From positions 1 through 37,535 of the forward strand of contig JAFJUR010000005.1 of assembly GCA_017859995.1 (NCBI GenBank): a stretch of 37,535 nt of DNA. Direction: 5' to 3'. Made by a program: the position numbers and the translations under genes. Origin of the DNA: Holophagaceae bacterium (GTDB lineage Bacteria > Acidobacteriota > Holophagae > Holophagales > Holophagaceae). The notes under the pieces were generated by a model. The model was not told the DNA's origin. It ran no database searches and was given only the letters and a program-made list of their open reading frames with translations. Positions 33,992-37,535 of this stretch are shown here, in pieces (positions within the stretch are counted from its first letter, which is position 1; every line of letters starts with the position of its first letter).

Positions 33992-36900
33992 ATGGTCAAT
34001 TTCTTCATCGACCGGCCCATCTTCGCGTGGGTGGTGGCCATCGTCATGATGCTGGCGGGCCTGCTGGCCATCGGCACGCTGCCGGTCTCCCAGTACCCGC
34101 CCGTCGCCCCGCCCTCCATCTCGGTGGATGCGTTCTACCCCGGCGCCTCCGCGAAGACCGTGGAGAACACTGTCACCCAGATCATCGAACAGAAGATGAC
34201 GGGCCTCGACCGGCTGCTCTACATGTCGGCCTCCAGCGACTCCGCCGGCCACGGCAGTGTGACGCTCACCTTCCAGCCCGGCACCGATCCCGACGCCGCC
34301 TGGGCCAAGGTCCAGAACAAGCTGGAGCTCGCCAAGCCCCTGATGCCCCAGGTCGTCCAGCAGATGGGCATCTCGGTCACTAAGTCGACCAAGAACATCT
34401 TCATGATCCTGTCCATCACCTCGACGGACGGCAGCATGAACGCCGAGGACCTGCGCGACTACCTGGCCTCCAACGTGGAGAACGTCATCAGCCGCGTGCA
34501 GGGCGTGGGCGAGGTCATGTCCTTCGGCACCCAGTACGCCATGCGGATCTGGCTGAACCCCGATCGCATGGTCGCCTACCGCCTCACCCCCGATGACATC
34601 CGCCAGGCCGTGAAGGCCTACAACGCCCAGATCTCCGCCGGTCAGGCCGGCGGTCTGCCCGCCGTCCAGGGCCAGCGCCTGAACGTCACCGTGAACGTGC
34701 AGGAGCTCCTGCAGACCCCCGAGCAGTTCGCCGCCATCCCTTTGCGCATCAACCCCGACGGCTCCACCATCCGCCTCCGCGACGTGGCCCGCACGGAGCT
34801 GGGCACCGAATCCTACGAGAGCGACACCAAGCTCAACGGGAAGCCCGCCGCGGGCATGCTCATCCGCCTAGCCTCGGGCGCCAACGCGCTCGACACCTCC
34901 AAGCTCGTGAAGGCCAAGATGGACGAGCTCTCGCCGTACTTCCCCGTCGGCGTGCAGGTCAGCTACCCGTACGAGACCACGCCCTTCGTGTCCGTGGCCA
35001 TCGCCGAGGTGATCAAGACGCTGGTCGAGGCGGTCATCCTCGTCTTCCTGGTGATGCTGCTCTTCCTCGGGAACTTCCGCGCCACCCTGATCCCCACCAT
35101 CGCCGTGCCCGTGGTGCTGCTGGGCACCTTCGCGATCCTCCATTACGTCGGCATGTCCATCAACATGCTCACCATGTTCGCCATGGTGCTGGCCATCGGC
35201 CTGCTGGTGGACGACGCCATCGTGGTGGTGGAGAACGTCGAGCGCATCATGCATGAAGAGGGCCTCTCCCCGCTGGAGGCCACCCGCAAGTCCATGGGCC
35301 AGATCACCGGCGCCCTGGTGGGCATCGGCCTCGTGCTGTCGGCGGTGTTCGGCCCCATGGCCTTCTTCGGCGGCTCCACCGGCATCATCTTCCGCCAGTT
35401 CTCCTTCACCCTCATCACCGCCATGATGCTCTCGGTGGTGGTGGCCCTGGTGCTCACCCCCTCCCTCTGCGTCACCTTCCTGAAGCCCATCGAGAAGGGC
35501 CACGAGGCCGCCGAGAAGGGCTGGAAGGTCACGCGGCCCTTCTTCCTCTGGTTCGACCGGGCCTACTACCGGCTCAACACCATCTTCGTGGCGCAGCTCG
35601 GCCAGGTGCTGTCCAAGTGGGTCCGCTACGGCCTCGTCTACGGCGCGATCGTGGTCGGCATGGGCGTGCTCTTCATGCGGCTTCCCACCGCCTTCCTGCC
35701 CGAGGAGGACCAGGGCATCCTCATGACCATGGTCCAGCTGCCCGCTGGATCGACCCTCGAGCAGACCCAGAAGGTCATGGCAGAGGTCCAGCAGCACTTC
35801 CAGGACAGCGAGAAGGACGCCGTCGAGTCCTGCCTGACCGTCGGCGGTTTCAGCATCGCAGGCCGGGGCCAGAACAACGGCATGGCCTTCGTCAAGCTCA
35901 AGGACTGGAAGCTTCGCGACCGCGCCGACCTCAAGGCCGACGCCGTCGTCAAGCGCGCCATGGGCGCCTTCTCCGCCCGCCGCGACGCCATGGTGTTCGC
36001 CTTTGCGCCCCCCGCGATCCTGGAGCTGGGCAACGCCACCGGGTTCGACTTCCAGCTGCAGGACCGCGGCGGCCTCGGCCACGCGAAGCTCATGGAGGCC
36101 CGCAACCAGCTGCTGGGCATGACCGCCCAGAACAAGAACCTCAAGGCGGTCCGCCCCAACGGCTTGGACGACCAGCCGGAGTACAACGTGCGCCTCGATC
36201 AGGACCGGGCCGGCGCCCTGGGCGTCCCCCTGCCCGTGATCAGCGACACCCTCGCCAGCACCTGGGGCGGCTCATACGTGAACGACTTCATCAACCGCGG
36301 CCGGGTCAAGAAGGTCTACATGCAGGCCGACGCCCCGTTCCGCATGCAGCTGGAGGATCTCAACAAGCTCTACGTCCGCAACACCAAGGGCGCCATGGTC
36401 CCCTTCTCCGCCTTCTCCGCGGGCGAATGGAGCTTCGGCTCGCCCAACCTCCAGCGCTACAACAGCTTCCCCTCGGTCAACATCCAGGGCGAACCCGCCA
36501 CTGGCAAGAGCACCGGCGACGCCATGCTGGCCATGGAGGACATCGCCTCCAAGCTGCCGGCCGGCATCGGCTTCGAATGGACGGGCCTCTCCTTCCAGGA
36601 ACGCCAGGCCGGCACCCAGGCCCCGGCGCTCTATGCCGTCTCCATCCTCGTCATCTTCCTCTGCCTGGCCGCACTCTATGAAAGCTGGACCATTCCCTTC
36701 TCGGTCCTGCTGGTCCTGCCGGTCGGCGTGTTCGGCACGGTGCTGGCGACCTGGGGCCGAGGCCTCTCCAGCGACGTCTACTTCCAGATCGGCCTGCTGA
36801 CCACCCTGGGCCTCACCGCCAAGAACGCCATCCTGATCGTGCAGTTCGCCCAAGAGCAGATCGCCCAGGGCGCCTCGCTGCTCGACGCGGCCCTGGAGGC

Positions 36901-37162
36901 CTCCCGCCTGCGGCTCCGCCCGATCCTGATGACCTCGCTGGCCTTCACCTTCGGCGTGCTGCCCATGGCCATCAGCCGGGGCGCCGGCGCCGCCGCCCAG
37001 AACGCCATCGGCACCGGCGTGGTCGGTGGCATGCTCACCGCCACCTTCATCGCCATCTTCTACATTCCCCTCTCTTTCGTCCTGGTGAGCCAGATGTTCA
37101 GGAAGAAAGCCCAGGAACCAGTCCCCGCGGATGCCGCGGCTTCCGAGGAGGGGCAGCCATGA
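33992..37162 (+). CDS. RND multidrug efflux permease (AcrB/MexB, HAE1 family)
   Basis: A 1056-aa proton-driven inner-membrane transporter of full family length. It begins '[17 protein letters not shown]' (TM1). TM4 holds the Asp pair in '[18 protein letters not shown]' and TM10 the Lys in '[16 protein letters not shown]', the proton relay. Large periplasmic loops follow TM1 and TM7, with '[16 protein letters not shown]' after TM7 as in AcrB. It trades protons for drugs, dyes or lipophilic compounds and exports them through the trimeric complex with the adaptor and outer-membrane factor. GAGGAGG lies just upstream of ATG 33992. Its TGA overlaps the ATG of the outer-membrane factor gene by 4 nt. 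Confidence 0.96.
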   Translation: MVNFFIDRPIFAWVVAIVMMLAGLLAIGTLPVSQYPPVAPPSISVDAFYPGASAKTVENTVTQIIEQKMTGLDRLLYMSASSDSAGHGSVTLTFQPGTDPDAAWAKVQNKLELAKPLMPQVVQQMGISVTKSTKNIFMILSITSTDGSMNAEDLRDYLASNVENVISRVQGVGEVMSFGTQYAMRIWLNPDRMVAYRLTPDDIRQAVKAYNAQISAGQAGGLPAVQGQRLNVTVNVQELLQTPEQFAAIPLRINPDGSTIRLRDVARTELGTESYESDTKLNGKPAAGMLIRLASGANALDTSKLVKAKMDELSPYFPVGVQVSYPYETTPFVSVAIAEVIKTLVEAVILVFLVMLLFLGNFRATLIPTIAVPVVLLGTFAILHYVGMSINMLTMFAMVLAIGLLVDDAIVVVENVERIMHEEGLSPLEATRKSMGQITGALVGIGLVLSAVFGPMAFFGGSTGIIFRQFSFTLITAMMLSVVVALVLTPSLCVTFLKPIEKGHEAAEKGWKVTRPFFLWFDRAYYRLNTIFVAQLGQVLSKWVRYGLVYGAIVVGMGVLFMRLPTAFLPEEDQGILMTMVQLPAGSTLEQTQKVMAEVQQHFQDSEKDAVESCLTVGGFSIAGRGQNNGMAFVKLKDWKLRDRADLKADAVVKRAMGAFSARRDAMVFAFAPPAILELGNATGFDFQLQDRGGLGHAKLMEARNQLLGMTAQNKNLKAVRPNGLDDQPEYNVRLDQDRAGALGVPLPVISDTLASTWGGSYVNDFINRGRVKKVYMQADAPFRMQLEDLNKLYVRNTKGAMVPFSAFSAGEWSFGSPNLQRYNSFPSVNIQGEPATGKSTGDAMLAMEDIASKLPAGIGFEWTGLSFQERQAGTQAPALYAVSILVIFLCLAALYESWTIPFSVLLVLPVGVFGTVLATWGRGLSSDVYFQIGLLTTLGLTAKNAILIVQFAQEQIAQGASLLDAALEASRLRLRPILMTSLAFTFGVLPMAISRGAGAAAQNAIGTGVVGGMLTATFIAIFYIPLSFVLVSQMFRKKAQEPVPADAAASEEGQP

Positions 37163-37535
37163 CGCCGCTCAAAGCCTGGTCCACCCTGCCCGTGGCGTTC
37201 ACCCTCGTGGCCACCATGGTCGGCTGCGTCTCCATGGCCCCGAAATACCGGACGCCCGAGGCGCCGGTCAGCCCGGCCTGGCCCGAAGGGCCTTCCTACA
37301 AGGCCGCGCCGGCGGGCACCGCGGCCACCGACCTGCCCTGGCAGGCGTTCTACGTGGACGCCGGATTGCGGAAGGTCCTCGACCTCGCCCTCGTCCACAA
37401 CCGGGATCTCCGCATCGCCGCGCTGAACACCGAGAAGGCCCGGGCCTACTACCGCATCCAGCGGGCGGACCTGCTCCCCGCCGTCAACGTGGTGGGCCAG
37501 GGCACGCGGCAGCGGCTTCCCGCCAGCGTCTCCGG
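37159..37535 (+). CDS. RND efflux outer-membrane factor, NodT/OprM family lipoprotein (3' end outside window)
   Basis: 125 codons are visible before the window ends. The signal peptide has lipobox 'MVGC' with Cys23, then '[20 protein letters not shown]', matching the P-x-Y-xx-P-xx-P...W start of NodT/OprM proteins. It goes on with '[20 protein letters not shown]' and '[20 protein letters not shown]', the start of the alpha-barrel outer membrane efflux domain. ATG 37159 overlaps the permease stop (ATGA), with GAGGAGG just upstream, so it is coupled to the pump. It would form the trimeric exit duct. Confidence 0.93.
   Translation, partial: MTPLKAWSTLPVAFTLVATMVGCVSMAPKYRTPEAPVSPAWPEGPSYKAAPAGTAATDLPWQAFYVDAGLRKVLDLALVHNRDLRIAALNTEKARAYYRIQRADLLPAVNVVGQGTRQRLPASVS

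Noticed and set aside
34868..36082. Minus-strand 404-codon frame, very rich in His, Glu, Asp and Gly
   Set aside because: Antisense of the AcrB-like gene; a complement of its codon bias, not a real gene.

Overview
The window is GC-rich, densely coded chromosomal DNA from a Gram-negative bacterium. It carries lipoproteins, an RND tripartite efflux system, outer-membrane-type proteins and a large exopolysaccharide/O-antigen-type region. The protein style (right-handed beta-helix surface proteins with repeats ending TAPATAG, FnlA/FnlC-type sugar enzymes, tandem TetR genes ahead of an RND pump) fits Acidobacteriota, perhaps the Holophaga/Geothrix side. That is an impression from style, not a proof. 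I see no tRNA, rRNA, CRISPR array, insertion sequence or phage gene.

Layout. (1) 1-2132, minus: the start-side part of a secreted beta-helix protein with an inserted carbohydrate-binding-like domain; it runs off the window. (2) 2206-6964, plus: a tight four-gene operon with a CapK-type adenylate-forming enzyme, a GT4 glycosyltransferase, and CapE/FnlA-like and CapG/FnlC-like enzymes of UDP-L-FucNAc synthesis; the middle enzyme CapF/FnlB is absent. (3) 11742-6970, minus: a four-gene operon with a double acyltransferase (FemAB-like + GNAT), a GT4 glycosyltransferase, a DegT-type sugar aminotransferase and an initiating sugar-phosphate transferase. (4) 12327-17825, plus, divergent from (3) across a 584-bp control region: a NodU-type carbamoyltransferase, a proline-dehydrogenase-like protein with a broken substrate motif, a second double acyltransferase paralogous to the first, and an Asp-box propeller protein. 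(5) 17934-26453: two paralogous beta-helix lipoproteins, one on a stalk of ten Ig-like repeats and one on a polyproline linker, with a membrane-bound PilZ protein between them. (6) 28559-26520, minus: a WbpM/CapD-type membrane dehydratase. (7) 31089-28790, minus: a membrane metallophosphoesterase and a DUF3187-like outer-membrane protein. (8) 31176-37535, plus: two TetR regulators and an AcrA-AcrB-OMF efflux operon that runs off the window.

How it may work together. The WbpM-like dehydratase, aminotransferase and initiating transferase could make and load a 4-amino-6-deoxy sugar, as PglF-PglE-PglC do. CapE/CapG could supply a second deoxy-amino sugar (FucNAc type). The two GT4 enzymes extend the chain, and the acyltransferases and carbamoyltransferase decorate it. 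The beta-helix lipoproteins may bind or cut the product outside the cell, and the PilZ protein suggests c-di-GMP input.

The best candidate for something undescribed is the divergent pair of operons (3)/(4): paralogous FemAB-GNAT fusions on both sides of a shared control region, with a carbamoyltransferase, a divergent PRODH-fold flavoenzyme and a cytosolic Asp-box protein.
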